Positions 49,223 through 57,541 of a stretch of 64,000 nt of DNA are shown one piece after another. Source of the stretch: Acuticoccus sp039034015 (GTDB lineage: Bacteria > Pseudomonadota > Alphaproteobacteria > Rhizobiales > Amorphaceae); the NCBI GenBank assembly GCA_039034015.1, contig JBCCBM010000002.1:186001-250000 (forward strand). Direction: 5' to 3'. Each line of letters starts with the position of its first letter. Position 1 is the stretch's first letter. The position numbers and the translations under genes were made by a program. The notes under the pieces were generated by a model. That model ran no database searches, was not told the DNA's origin, and was given only the letters and a program-made list of their open reading frames with translations.

Positions 49223-50223
49223 TCGGCGAGCGCCTCAAAGGTTTCAGGGGCTTGGGGGCGGCGGCCGTCCTCAATCTCGATGATGAGCGCGGTGAGGCGC
49301 GACAACATCGGGCAGGGGACGCCCGCCTCGGCCCCAAGGGTTGCCACAAGGCCCACCTGCTCGCGCACCTCCGTGCGGCGCTTGCGCACGGCCAAATCGC
49401 GCCAGATGCCGGTGTGGGTTTTTGCGGTGCGGCTTGTGAAATCGGCGAGCGCCGCAATGGACGCACGCGCGGCCGCCTCATCCGCGCCCGGCCAGAAGGC
49501 GGCCGGGTCAAACCCGTTGAACCCGCGTGGGGAAACACCCCTTGCGGCGGCCACCGCCATCACCTCCCGCCCCAGCGCCACAAAGGTTTGCACGCGCCCC
49601 GGATCAGCAAAGTTTTCGTGCATCGATTGCGGCGTGAGGGCGGTTGCAAACAACATCGCGCCATAGCCGAGCTTGCCCCAGAGGTAGCCAAAGATGTCGT
49701 CCGTCAGGACCGCATCGGGCTCAAAGAGTTTGAGGAGCGCGTGCATGTCTTTTGTGCGGGGGCGGATCACACCGTCGATCTCGCCCACAACGACAGCGCC
49801 GCGGTTGCCGTAAAGGATGTCGCCCGGGCCGTGCCAGTCGGCGCCAAAGTTGACGAACGCGCCCATGACGCGCTCTTGCCCGAACCGCTCGGCAAGCATC
49901 AGTTCGTTGAGCCCGTTTTGCGCGGAGAGCACAAACCCGTCCGGCGCAAGGTGGGGGGCGAGCGCCTCCGCAGCGGCCGCGGTGGCGGGCGCTTTTACGG
50001 CGAGCACGATGCGCTCATAAACGCCCGAAAGTGCAGCCGGCGTGACGGATGGGACGGGGACGGTCAGCGTCGTGACCGGGCCGGTGATGGCAAGCCCCTT
50101 TTGGGAGGCGGCCACATGGTCCGCCGCAATGTCGACCATCAAGACATCAACGCCCGCCTTCGCCCAGACGGCGGCGAGGGTTCCGCCAATGGCCCCGCCG
50201 CCCCAAACGAGGACGGGGGCCAT
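49213..50223 (-). CDS. 2-dehydropantoate 2-reductase-like (PanE/ApbA family) oxidoreductase
   Basis: 336 aa. NADPH motif VLVWGGGAIGGTLAAVWAKA, then LSAQNGLNELMLAERFG, the catalytic lysine in WGKLGYGAMLFATALTPQS, and a C-terminal helical domain with EAGVPCPMLSRLTALI. True PanE makes pantoate, but many alphaproteobacterial relatives act on other 2-keto acids. Its place between a creatininase-family hydrolase and an SDR suggests a catabolic role. Stop and start abut the neighbouring genes (it begins at the creatininase stop). Confidence 0.88.
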   Translation of the reverse strand: MAPVLVWGGGAIGGTLAAVWAKAGVDVLMVDIAADHVAASQKGLAITGPVTTLTVPVPSVTPAALSGVYERIVLAVKAPATAAAAEALAPHLAPDGFVLSAQNGLNELMLAERFGQERVMGAFVNFGADWHGPGDILYGNRGAVVVGEIDGVIRPRTKDMHALLKLFEPDAVLTDDIFGYLWGKLGYGAMLFATALTPQSMHENFADPGRVQTFVALGREVMAVAAARGVSPRGFNGFDPAAFWPGADEAAARASIAALADFTSRTAKTHTGIWRDLAVRKRRTEVREQVGLVATLGAEAGVPCPMLSRLTALIIEIEDGRRPQAPETFEALAECG

Positions 50224-50933
50224 CAGTCCCGCCCCGGCCAGGGGCCTTCAAGGGCGGCGCGGGTCTCGTCCACGCCGGTTTGCCAGAGCGCCATCATGGT
50301 GGCGTCATCCTTTTGATAGGCGCCGCCAAAGGCCCCATCGCCCAGCATCGCTTTGGCCGTTGCGGGGTCGGCGGCCTTGAGCGCGGTGAGATCGGGCGCG
50401 GATTTCTCATGTGTCGGCGCAGGCGCGTGGGCAAGGCGCGTGAACGGAAAGTTCTCCATAAAGTTGGCGTGGCTGCCGGCGGGGTCGATGGCGGCGACGT
50501 GCGCGGCCGTTTTGGGCGCGTTCCACCAGTTGTGGAATTTGATGCGCATTTCTGGCCACTCAATCATCGTCTCGTTGGCAACAGCGCCCGCGGGCTGGTT
50601 GCCGCCATGGCCATTCACGATGAGGACACGGCGAAAGCCCATGCGGCGGAAAGAGGCGAGCGTGTCGCGCACCACGGCAAGAAGCGTTTCAACGCGTAAG
50701 GTGACGGTGCCGGGGTAGGCGGCAAAATAGGGCGCAAGGCCAAAGGGCATCACCGGGAAGACCGGCAGGCCAAGGGGCTCTGCCGCCTCGGTCGCAACGC
50801 GCTCGGCCAAGATCATGTCGACACACAGGGAGAGTTGCGCGTGCTGCTCGGTGGAGCCGATCGGCCACACACAGCGGTCATCCCGCGCCACCTGGCGGCC
50901 CACATCCTCCCAGTTCATGTCACGGATTTGCAT
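50223..50933 (-). CDS. Creatininase-family amidohydrolase
   Basis: 236 aa. Family motifs VWPIGSTEQHAQLSLCVDMI (metal-binding Glu, His and Asp), PFGLAPYFAAYPGTVTLRVE, VLIVNGHGGNQPA and SHANFMENFPFTRL in place of the usual HAxxxET. Creatininase-type enzymes hydrolyse cyclic or simple amides (creatinine, mandelamide, formamides). The substitution of the usual H-G-P-H after EQH by HAQL hints at a distinct substrate. It overlaps the MarR gene upstream by 14 bp. Confidence 0.9.
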   Translation of the reverse strand: MQIRDMNWEDVGRQVARDDRCVWPIGSTEQHAQLSLCVDMILAERVATEAAEPLGLPVFPVMPFGLAPYFAAYPGTVTLRVETLLAVVRDTLASFRRMGFRRVLIVNGHGGNQPAGAVANETMIEWPEMRIKFHNWWNAPKTAAHVAAIDPAGSHANFMENFPFTRLAHAPAPTHEKSAPDLTALKAADPATAKAMLGDGAFGGAYQKDDATMMALWQTGVDETRAALEGPWPGRD

Positions 50934-51450
50934 AGGAATCCTTCCCGTCGACGGTGGTGGGCCAATCGGGCGCCGCCATCACCATTTTGGCCATGAGGTT
51001 GGAGAGCGTTTCCTGCTCCGCCGTGGAGAGCGCCGACAGCATCCGCCTCTCAAACGCCACAAAATGGGGGAGTGCGGCCTCAAAAAGCGCACGCCCCGCC
51101 GCCGTCAGCGAGACGACGCGCCGGCGCCCGTCGGCCGGGTCCTCCGCGCGGGCAAGCAGGCCAAGGCCCGACAGGCGATGGATCGCGCGGCTCAGCGTGT
51201 TTTGTGGAAAGCCGGAGGAAGCGGCAATGTCGACCGCGTTGGAATGGTCGCTCAGCCCCAGCGAATAGATGACGACGAATTCGGGCCGGCTGAGGCCCCA
51301 TTTGTCTTCGACGAAGGCGTAGAGAGGCGTGTTGTAGCGCAGCGCCAAGTAGTTGAGCCGATAGGTCAACCAGCACGGGTTGTTCCAAAGTTTGGCCTCC
51401 ATCATGGCTTGCCCGCTTGGCGAGCTTGATGAAGCGTTGTGCAATTGCAT
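50920..51450 (-). CDS. MarR-family transcriptional regulator
   Basis: About 176 aa from ATG 51450; ATG 51405 (161 aa) is the alternative. Winged-helix DNA-binding region with LSRPEFVVIYSLGLSDHSNA, then IAASSGFPQNTLSRAIHRLSGLGLLAR and the wing DPADGRRRVVSLTAAGRAL. First gene of the operon and divergent from the peptide-type importer operon, with 115 bp between. A regulator in this position would be expected to control both divergent units; the operator was not identified. Confidence 0.92.
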   Translation of the reverse strand: MQLHNASSSSPSGQAMMEAKLWNNPCWLTYRLNYLALRYNTPLYAFVEDKWGLSRPEFVVIYSLGLSDHSNAVDIAASSGFPQNTLSRAIHRLSGLGLLARAEDPADGRRRVVSLTAAGRALFEAALPHFVAFERRMLSALSTAEQETLSNLMAKMVMAAPDWPTTVDGKDSYANP

Positions 51451-51565
51451 GGGGTGGCTGACCGGACGTTGCGCTTGACGGGGCCAGAATGGGGCAGCAA
51501 GATCGGTAAAACAAGTTCCAAATGGAAGGGTTCGCGCGTTCCGTCGCGGCCCGGGAAGGAGCGTT

Positions 51566-53152
51566 ATGACCCTTTTACGGCCCACACGGCTTGTGGCCGC
51601 CGCCGCCCTCATCGCCTTGCCTCAGCTGGCCTTGGCCGACACGCTGACGGTGGGGGTGCGCGCAGGCCCCGATTCCATCGACCCGCACTTTTCCGCCCTC
51701 GGCCCCAACTCCGACGCGCTGAAGCACATTTATGACCCCCTCGTGGGGACCGCCGCCGACCTTCAGCTGGAGCCGGCGCTCGCCACCGCGTGGGAGGCGG
51801 TCGACGAGGACACGTGGGAGTTCAAGCTGCGCGAAGGCGTGACCTTCCACGACGGGTCGGCTTTCACGGCGGAGGACGTCAAATTCTCCATCGAGCGGAT
51901 CCCCAACGTTGCCGGCCCGACGACCACGGAAATTTACGTGCGCCGCGTTGCCGACGTTGAAATCATTGACGATCACACGATCCACATCCACACCGATGGC
52001 CCAGCGGCAACGCTGCCCTACGATTTCGTGCGCCTCTTCATCGTCTCGTCGGACGCGGCGGCCGACTATTCCACCGCCGAAACCTCGGCCGAGGGTTTCA
52101 ACTCCGGCACGGCGGCCATCGGCACGGGCCCATTCAAGTTTGTGGAGTATCGCCCGCAGGAAAGCATCACGCTGGAGCGGTTTGACGAGTATTGGCGCGG
52201 CGCTTCCGACTGGGAAACGGTGGTCCGCCGGGAAATTCCTGATGATGCCTCCCGCCTTGCTGCGCTCAAAGCCGGCGATGTGGACGTCATCAACTACGTC
52301 TCCTCCGCCGATTACCTCGCGCTTGAGAACGATTCTGACATTGAAACCTTCATCGGTGACAGTGTTTACGTCATGAACCTGCAGCTTGATCAGCGCGATC
52401 AAACCCCGCGGGTGCGTGCCAAAGGCGGCGACGTCCTTGCCGAAAACCCCTTTAAGGACGCGCGGGTGCGCGCGGCGATCGACCTTGCGATCGACCGGGA
52501 AACCATGGTCGAAATCGTGCTGGAGGGTCTGGGCACACCGGCCAACCAGATGATGCCCGCAGGCTTTTTCGGCTTCTCCGACAAGATCCCCGAAAAGCCC
52601 TATGACCCTGACCAGGCCAAGGCACTGCTCGCCGAGGCCGGCTTCCCGGATGGGTTCGAGATGGACCTTTTTTGCACCAACGACCGCCTGCCGGGCGATG
52701 GGGCGATCTGCGAGGCGCTCGGGCAAATGTTTGCCCAAATCGGGATCGACACGGACGTGAACGCCATCTCGCGCACCGTCTACTTCCCCGCCCAGGCGCG
52801 CAAAGAGTACTCCGCCTTCATGAACGGGTGGGGGACGCTCACCGGTGAAGCGTCCTATACGCTGGGCTCCCTCGCCCACTCTCCCAACGAGGAGGCCAAG
52901 ATGGGCGCGTTCAACCGCATCGAGTACGAAAACCCAGAGGTTGACCGCCTGATGCAAGCGGGCACCCAGGAGGCCGACCCCGACAAGCGCCGCGCCCTCT
53001 TTGAGGAGGCCATGGAGCTGACGGTGGCCGACCAGGCGTACATCTCCATTGTCGTCCTGCAGACCGTGTGGGCCGGCAACGCCGACAAGGTGGTCGTGAC
53101 CCCGCGGGCTGACGAAGAAACCCTCGCCTACTTCATGAAGCCCGCGCAGTGA
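51566..53152 (+). CDS. Peptide/opine-type ABC substrate-binding protein (SBP_bac_5)
   Basis: 528 aa. Signal peptide to about residue 25 (PQLALA). Family 5 binding-protein motifs: VGVRAGPDSIDPHFSALGPN, KLREGVTFHDGSAFTAEDVK, TGPFKFVEYRPQESITLERF, RVRAAIDLAIDRETMVEIVL and PYDPDQAKALLAEAGFPDGF. Receptor for the permease and ATPase genes that follow. A terminator-like hairpin separates it from them. The ligand may be a peptide, amide or opine; the divergent creatininase-PanE operon suggests an amide-type compound. Confidence 0.93.
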   Translation: MTLLRPTRLVAAAALIALPQLALADTLTVGVRAGPDSIDPHFSALGPNSDALKHIYDPLVGTAADLQLEPALATAWEAVDEDTWEFKLREGVTFHDGSAFTAEDVKFSIERIPNVAGPTTTEIYVRRVADVEIIDDHTIHIHTDGPAATLPYDFVRLFIVSSDAAADYSTAETSAEGFNSGTAAIGTGPFKFVEYRPQESITLERFDEYWRGASDWETVVRREIPDDASRLAALKAGDVDVINYVSSADYLALENDSDIETFIGDSVYVMNLQLDQRDQTPRVRAKGGDVLAENPFKDARVRAAIDLAIDRETMVEIVLEGLGTPANQMMPAGFFGFSDKIPEKPYDPDQAKALLAEAGFPDGFEMDLFCTNDRLPGDGAICEALGQMFAQIGIDTDVNAISRTVYFPAQARKEYSAFMNGWGTLTGEASYTLGSLAHSPNEEAKMGAFNRIEYENPEVDRLMQAGTQEADPDKRRALFEEAMELTVADQAYISIVVLQTVWAGNADKVVVTPRADEETLAYFMKPAQ

Positions 53153-53158
53153 AGCGAT

Positions 53159-53191
53159 GCGGCCCGCCCCCCGCGTGGCGGGCCGCTTTCT
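53159..53191 (+). terminator. Attenuator/terminator hairpin between binding protein and permease
   Basis: GCGGCCCGCC (53159-53168) pairs perfectly with GGCGGGCCGC (53177-53186) around an 8-nt loop and is followed by TTTCT. It begins 7 bp after the binding-protein stop and ends 10 bp before the permease start, so partial termination here would lower transporter output relative to the receptor. Confidence 0.7.
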
Positions 53192-53201
53192 GGGGCGCTG
53201 A

Positions 53202-54173
53202 ATGACCGGCTTTTTGCTGCAGCGCCTCATGCAGGCCGTCGTCATCATGGCGGTGATGTCGGTGATCGTCTTCGTGGGGATTTACGCCATCGGCGACCCC
53301 ATGGAGGTCTTGTTGCCGCCCGAGGCGACCCAAGAGGTCCGGGCCCGGGTGATTGCCCGCTTCGGGCTCGATGAGCCCCTGTGGCAGCAATATTTCCTTT
53401 ATATTTCAAATCTCTTTCAAGGCGACCTCGGCCGCTCCTACGTGTTCAACCAGCCGGTCCTGGAACTCATCTTCTCCCGGCTCCCGGCAACACTTGAACT
53501 CGTTCTGACCGCGGTTTTGGGCGCGCTCCTCATCGGCGTCCCCTTGGGCGTTTGGGCGGGCTACCGGCCGAATGCGCTCTCGTCTCGCGCTATCATGGCC
53601 GTCTCGATCCTGGGCTTTTCGGTCCCGACGTTCTGGATCGGGCTCATCTTGATCCTCACCTTTGCGGTGAACCTTGGCTGGCTGCCCTCGGGCGGGCGCG
53701 GCGACACGGTTGAATTTCTGGGCGTCGACTGGTCGATCTTGACGCTCGACGGATGGTCCCACCTTGTCTTGCCGGCGATCAATCTCGCGCTCTTCAAGCT
53801 TGCCATCATGATCCGCCTCGCCCGCGCCGGCACGCGCGAAATCATGCTCTCCGACACGGTCAAATTCGCCCGCGCCGCCGGCATTTCCGAGCGCACGATC
53901 CTGCTGCGGCACGTCCTCAAACTGATCTCGATCCCCATTGTGACCGTCTTTGGCTTGGAACTTGGCTCAACGCTCGCCTTCGCTGTGGTGACGGAAACCA
54001 TCTTTTCTTGGCCGGGCGTTGGAAAGCTGATCATCGACAGCATTCGCAATCTCGATCGCCCTGTGATGATGGCCTATCTCATCCTGACCGCGGGGCTCTT
54101 CGTCACCATCAACCTTGTGGTTGATCTGGTCTACGCACTCCTTGATCCGCGCCTTCGCCGGGGGCGGACATGA
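53202..54173 (+). CDS. Peptide-type ABC permease (DppB-like)
   Basis: 323 aa. N-terminal helix FLLQRLMQAVVIMAVMSVIV, then the DppB/OppB-type GDLGRSYVFNQPVLELIFSR, TLELVLTAVLGALLIGVPLG, the EAA-like loop FARAAGISERTILLRHVLKL, and ETIFSWPGVGKLIIDSIRNLD with LVYALLDPRLR at the end. Inner-membrane channel subunit. It overlaps the DppC-like gene by 4 bp. Confidence 0.95.
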   Translation: MTGFLLQRLMQAVVIMAVMSVIVFVGIYAIGDPMEVLLPPEATQEVRARVIARFGLDEPLWQQYFLYISNLFQGDLGRSYVFNQPVLELIFSRLPATLELVLTAVLGALLIGVPLGVWAGYRPNALSSRAIMAVSILGFSVPTFWIGLILILTFAVNLGWLPSGGRGDTVEFLGVDWSILTLDGWSHLVLPAINLALFKLAIMIRLARAGTREIMLSDTVKFARAAGISERTILLRHVLKLISIPIVTVFGLELGSTLAFAVVTETIFSWPGVGKLIIDSIRNLDRPVMMAYLILTAGLFVTINLVVDLVYALLDPRLRRGRT

Positions 54174-55051
54174 GCGCGGCGGTCTCGTCCACCCGGCTCC
54201 TGTGGCAGCGCTTTTGTGAGGACAAGGTCGCGGTCGTTGCCCTTGGCGTTGTGGTGCTGATGGTGGGGCTGGCGCTCTTGGCCCCCCTCATCGCGCCCCA
54301 AAACCCCTACGATCTCTCCGGCCTCTCCCTGCGAGACGCGCGCCGCCCGCCCGGACACATCGGAACGGGCGGCTACGTTCACCTCATCGGCACGGACGCG
54401 CAGGGGCGCGATCTGTTGTCGGCGATCCTTTACGGGCTGCGCGTTTCGCTCAAAATCGGGCTTGCGGCGGGGGCGCTCGCCCTCATGATTGGCACCACCA
54501 TCGGGATTGTCGCCGCCTACGCCCGCGGCCTCACCGAAACGGCGCTCATGCGGCTGGTGGACCTTCAACTCTCCTTCCCGCCCATCCTGCTTGCCCTCGT
54601 TCTGGTGGCGCTGCTCGGCCAGGGGCAAATGCAATTGATTGTCGCGCTGGTCACGGCCCAGTACGCCTATTTTGCCCGCACCGCCTATGGCGCCGCCTCC
54701 GCCGAACGCTCCAAGGATTACATCGAGGCGGCCGCCGCGACGCCCCTTTCAGGCTGGCGCATTGTGTGGCGCCACCTTTTGCCCAACGCTGCGCCCGCGC
54801 TCATTGTGGTGGCGACCGTTCAAGTGGCCTACGCCATCGCGCTGGAAGCAACGCTCTCCTTCCTGGGCCTTGGCCTGCCGGTGACCGAACCCAGCCTCGG
54901 CATGCTCATCTCCAATGGCGTCAAATACATGATGAGCGGGCGCACCTGGATCTCCGTTTACCCCGGCATTGCGCTCATCATCCTCATCGTTGCCATCAAT
55001 CTTGTGGGCGACCACCTGCGCGACGTTCTGAACCCAAGGCTCAACAAATGA
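54170..55051 (+). CDS. Peptide-type ABC permease (DppC-like)
   Basis: 293 aa, ATG overlapping the upstream stop. LWQRFCEDKVAVVALGVVVL first helix, PYDLSGLSLRDARRPPGHIG, HLIGTDAQGRDLLSAILYGL, the EAA-like loop DYIEAAAATPLSGWRIVWRH, and EATLSFLGLGLPVTEPSLGM with LVGDHLRDVLNPRL at the C-terminus. Partner of DppB. Overlaps the first ATPase gene by 4 bp. Confidence 0.95.
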   Translation: MSAAVSSTRLLWQRFCEDKVAVVALGVVVLMVGLALLAPLIAPQNPYDLSGLSLRDARRPPGHIGTGGYVHLIGTDAQGRDLLSAILYGLRVSLKIGLAAGALALMIGTTIGIVAAYARGLTETALMRLVDLQLSFPPILLALVLVALLGQGQMQLIVALVTAQYAYFARTAYGAASAERSKDYIEAAAATPLSGWRIVWRHLLPNAAPALIVVATVQVAYAIALEATLSFLGLGLPVTEPSLGMLISNGVKYMMSGRTWISVYPGIALIILIVAINLVGDHLRDVLNPRLNK

Positions 55052-56007
55052 GCCTTCTGGCGGTCGAAGGTCTTGAGACGCACTTTTTCACCCGCGCGGG
55101 CGTGGTGAAGGCGGTGGACGGGGTGTCCTTCACCCTGGAGCGCGGCGAAATTTTGGGTCTCGTCGGCGAGTCGGGCTCGGGCAAATCCGTCACCGGCTTT
55201 TCGCTCATCGGCCTTGTGGATCCGCCGGGGCGCGTGGTCTCGGGCATGGTGCGCCTGGACGGGGAGGATCTGACGACACTCTCGGAAGCGGCCCTCAAAG
55301 ACCGGCGCGGGCGCGTGATCGCCATGGTCTTCCAAGACCCGATGATGACGCTGAACCCGGTTTTGACCATTGGCACACAAATGCGCCTCGCCCTCAAGGC
55401 GCACCAAAATCTCGCCCGCCGCGCGGCCGACGCGCGGGCCATCGCACTCCTGGAAAAGGTCGGAATCGCCGACCCGAGGGCGCGCTTAAAGACCTATCCC
55501 CATGAGCTTTCGGGCGGGATGCGCCAGCGGGTGGCGATCGCGATTGCGCTGCTCCACGATCCAAAAATCTTGATTGCGGACGAGCCGACAACAGCGCTCG
55601 ATGTCTCCATCCAGGCGCAAATCCTGTCGGAAATGAAGCGCTTGGCGAAGGCAGAGGGGACCGCGCTCATCTTTGTGAGCCACGACCTTGCGACCGTCTC
55701 CGTCCTCGCCGACCGGCTCGCGGTGATGTATGCGGGCAAAATTGTGGAGGAGGGGCCCATCAAGGCCGTGCTCTCGGCCCCGCGCCACCCTTACACGGCC
55801 GGGCTCATGCGCTCGCTCCCCTCCGCGGCAAAGCCGGGTGCGCGCTTGCCGCAAATCCCGGGGACGGCGCCCTCGCTCGCCGACCGGCCGCCGGGCTGCG
55901 CCTTTGCCCCCCGCTGCGCCCATGCCGACACCCTGTGCCAGACCGAGCCGCCGCGCACCGCCGATGGCGCGCGGGCCGTGCGCTGCCACCACCCGCTTGC
56001 CCCATGA
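55048..56007 (+). CDS. Peptide-type ABC ATP-binding protein (DppD-like)
   Basis: 319 aa from ATG 55048, overlapping the permease stop. Walker A GLVGESGSGKSVTGFSLIGL, Q-loop AMVFQDPMMTLNPVLTIGTQ, signature LSGGMRQRVAIAIALLHDPK, Walker B LIADEPTTALDVSIQAQIL, switch His FVSHDLATVSVLADR, and the family-specific C-terminal oligopeptide/dipeptide domain with the cysteine set CAFAPRCAHADTLC and AVRCHHPLA, which may bind an iron-sulfur cluster. Confidence 0.96.
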   Translation: MSLLAVEGLETHFFTRAGVVKAVDGVSFTLERGEILGLVGESGSGKSVTGFSLIGLVDPPGRVVSGMVRLDGEDLTTLSEAALKDRRGRVIAMVFQDPMMTLNPVLTIGTQMRLALKAHQNLARRAADARAIALLEKVGIADPRARLKTYPHELSGGMRQRVAIAIALLHDPKILIADEPTTALDVSIQAQILSEMKRLAKAEGTALIFVSHDLATVSVLADRLAVMYAGKIVEEGPIKAVLSAPRHPYTAGLMRSLPSAAKPGARLPQIPGTAPSLADRPPGCAFAPRCAHADTLCQTEPPRTADGARAVRCHHPLAP

Positions 56008-57005
56008 GCGCGTTTTTGAACGCCGACGCGCTTGTGCGCCACTTCGCGCCCACCCTCACGTTTGGGGACCGCGTGGCCGCCAAACTTGGCGCGCGGGTGG
56101 AAACGCGGGCGGTGAAGGCCGTCGACGGCGTCTCGCTCACCGTCAACAAGGGGGAAACTCTCGGTCTCGTCGGCGAATCGGGGTGCGGAAAATCAACCCT
56201 TGGGCGGATGCTGGCGGGCATCATGTCGCCGACGGCCGGCACCGTCACCCTTGATGGCGCACCCGTCCGCACGGGCGGCGCTAAGGCGACCACCCGGGTG
56301 CAAACGGTTTTTCAGGACCCGTTTTCCTCCCTCGATCCACGCATGCGCATTGCCGACATCATCGCCGAGGGCCCCCTCGTACACGGCCTTGCAACCCGGG
56401 CCGAGCGGGACAGGCTTGTGTCAGAGAACCTCACCCGCGCCGGCTTGCCGCCAGCGTTCGGCGTGCGCTTTCCCCACCAATTTTCCGGCGGGCAGCGCCA
56501 GCGGGTGGCGATCGCCCGGGCGCTCGCCATGGCGCCCGATGTTCTCATCTGTGACGAGCCGGTCGCTTCCCTCGACATGTCGATCCAGGCGCAGATCATC
56601 AACCTCTTCCTCGATCTCAAAGAAGAGCTTGGCCTCACAATGGTCTTCATCAGCCACGACCTTTCGGTGGTGCGGCATCTGTCGGACCGGGTGGCGATTA
56701 TGTATCTGGGCCGCATTGTGGAGGAGGGCGCCACCGAAGACGTGTTTGCTGCCCCCAAACACCCTTACACGGCCGGGCTTCTGGCAAGCGTCCCGCGGCT
56801 TGATCTCTCCGGCACCGCGCAACCGCTGGCGCCCATCGCGGGGGAAATTCCGTCCCCCCTCGCGCCGCCCGCCGGCTGCCACTTTCACCCGCGCTGCCCG
56901 CGCGCCATCCCACGCTGCGGCACAGAAACCCCCGTCCTGCGCCCGGTCGGCGCAGGGTTGGCCGCGTGCCACCTTGCCGCAGAGGAGCAAGCGCCCGCGA
57001 ACTGA
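56004..57005 (+). CDS. Peptide-type ABC ATP-binding protein (DppF-like)
   Basis: 333 aa from ATG 56004, overlapping the upstream stop. Walker A GLVGESGCGKSTLGRMLAGI, Q-loop TVFQDPFSSLDPRMRIADII, signature FSGGQRQRVAIARALAMAPD, Walker B LICDEPVASLDMSIQAQII, switch FISHDLSVVRHLSDR, and the C-terminal cysteine region CHFHPRCPRAIPRCGTE. Second ATPase of the importer and last gene of the operon. The 132 bp to the convergent VOC gene contain only short inverted repeats. Confidence 0.96.
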   Translation: MSAFLNADALVRHFAPTLTFGDRVAAKLGARVETRAVKAVDGVSLTVNKGETLGLVGESGCGKSTLGRMLAGIMSPTAGTVTLDGAPVRTGGAKATTRVQTVFQDPFSSLDPRMRIADIIAEGPLVHGLATRAERDRLVSENLTRAGLPPAFGVRFPHQFSGGQRQRVAIARALAMAPDVLICDEPVASLDMSIQAQIINLFLDLKEELGLTMVFISHDLSVVRHLSDRVAIMYLGRIVEEGATEDVFAAPKHPYTAGLLASVPRLDLSGTAQPLAPIAGEIPSPLAPPAGCHFHPRCPRAIPRCGTETPVLRPVGAGLAACHLAAEEQAPAN

Positions 57006-57137
57006 GACCAGCGCTGGCGCCCGTCGCCTTGCCGATGGTCCAACCAGCGGCTCACCATCAAACTGCCCGCGCCGCTGGCTGACCTCCCGCACAATGTCGC
57101 GGGATGCCCGTGCTGGCGATCGGCCTGATCGCGCGCG

Positions 57138-57497
57138 CTACTGGGGCGGCTGCCAGAGTTCGACGGGGTTGCCCTCTGGGTCGTGGAGCCGGGCAAAGCG
57201 GCCGGTCTCTGGCGTGTCCCACTCGGCGCGCGTTTCCCACGGAATGCCGGCCGATGTGAGTTGGGCCAACATGGCATCGAGGTCGCGCACGCGAAAATTG
57301 ATCATCCACTGCTGCTCGGGCCGGCCAAAATAGTCCGTCTCCCGTTCAAACGGGGCAAACACGGTGCCGCCGGCCTCCTGGGTCCATAGACCTTCGGCGA
57401 TGGGCTGCACGCCCAGATGGTCCCGGTACCAGGCCGAAAGAACCTCTGGATCGCGCGCGCGGAAGAACACGCCGCCAATGCCCGTCACTTTCTCCAT
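57138..57497 (-). CDS. Glyoxalase/VOC superfamily protein
   Basis: 119 aa. A single vicinal-oxygen-chelate module pair: GIGGVFFRARDPEVLSAWYR, LGVQPIAEGLWTQEAGGTVF, QQWMINFRVRDLDAMLAQLT and FARLHDPEGNPVELWQPPQ. The C-terminal Glu of PVELWQ is the usual metal ligand; an N-terminal His ligand is not obvious, so it may be a binding rather than catalytic member. It lies 44 bp downstream of the HpaI-type aldolase gene in the same orientation. Confidence 0.9.
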   Translation of the reverse strand: MEKVTGIGGVFFRARDPEVLSAWYRDHLGVQPIAEGLWTQEAGGTVFAPFERETDYFGRPEQQWMINFRVRDLDAMLAQLTSAGIPWETRAEWDTPETGRFARLHDPEGNPVELWQPPQ

Positions 57498-57541
57498 GGG
57501 ATCGTCCTCCCTTCAAACGGGGGCCGCCGTCGGTGGATGCG

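Noticed and set aside
51575..53248. 557-codon frame antisense to the peptide-binding protein.
   Set aside because: Antisense to a clearly recognised SBP_bac_5 gene, with composition typical of a shadow frame.
57006..57137. Intrinsic terminator between the convergent dppF-like and VOC genes.
   Set aside because: Only short inverted repeats (such as CCAGCGGC with GCCGCTGG) are present, without a T-run in either direction.
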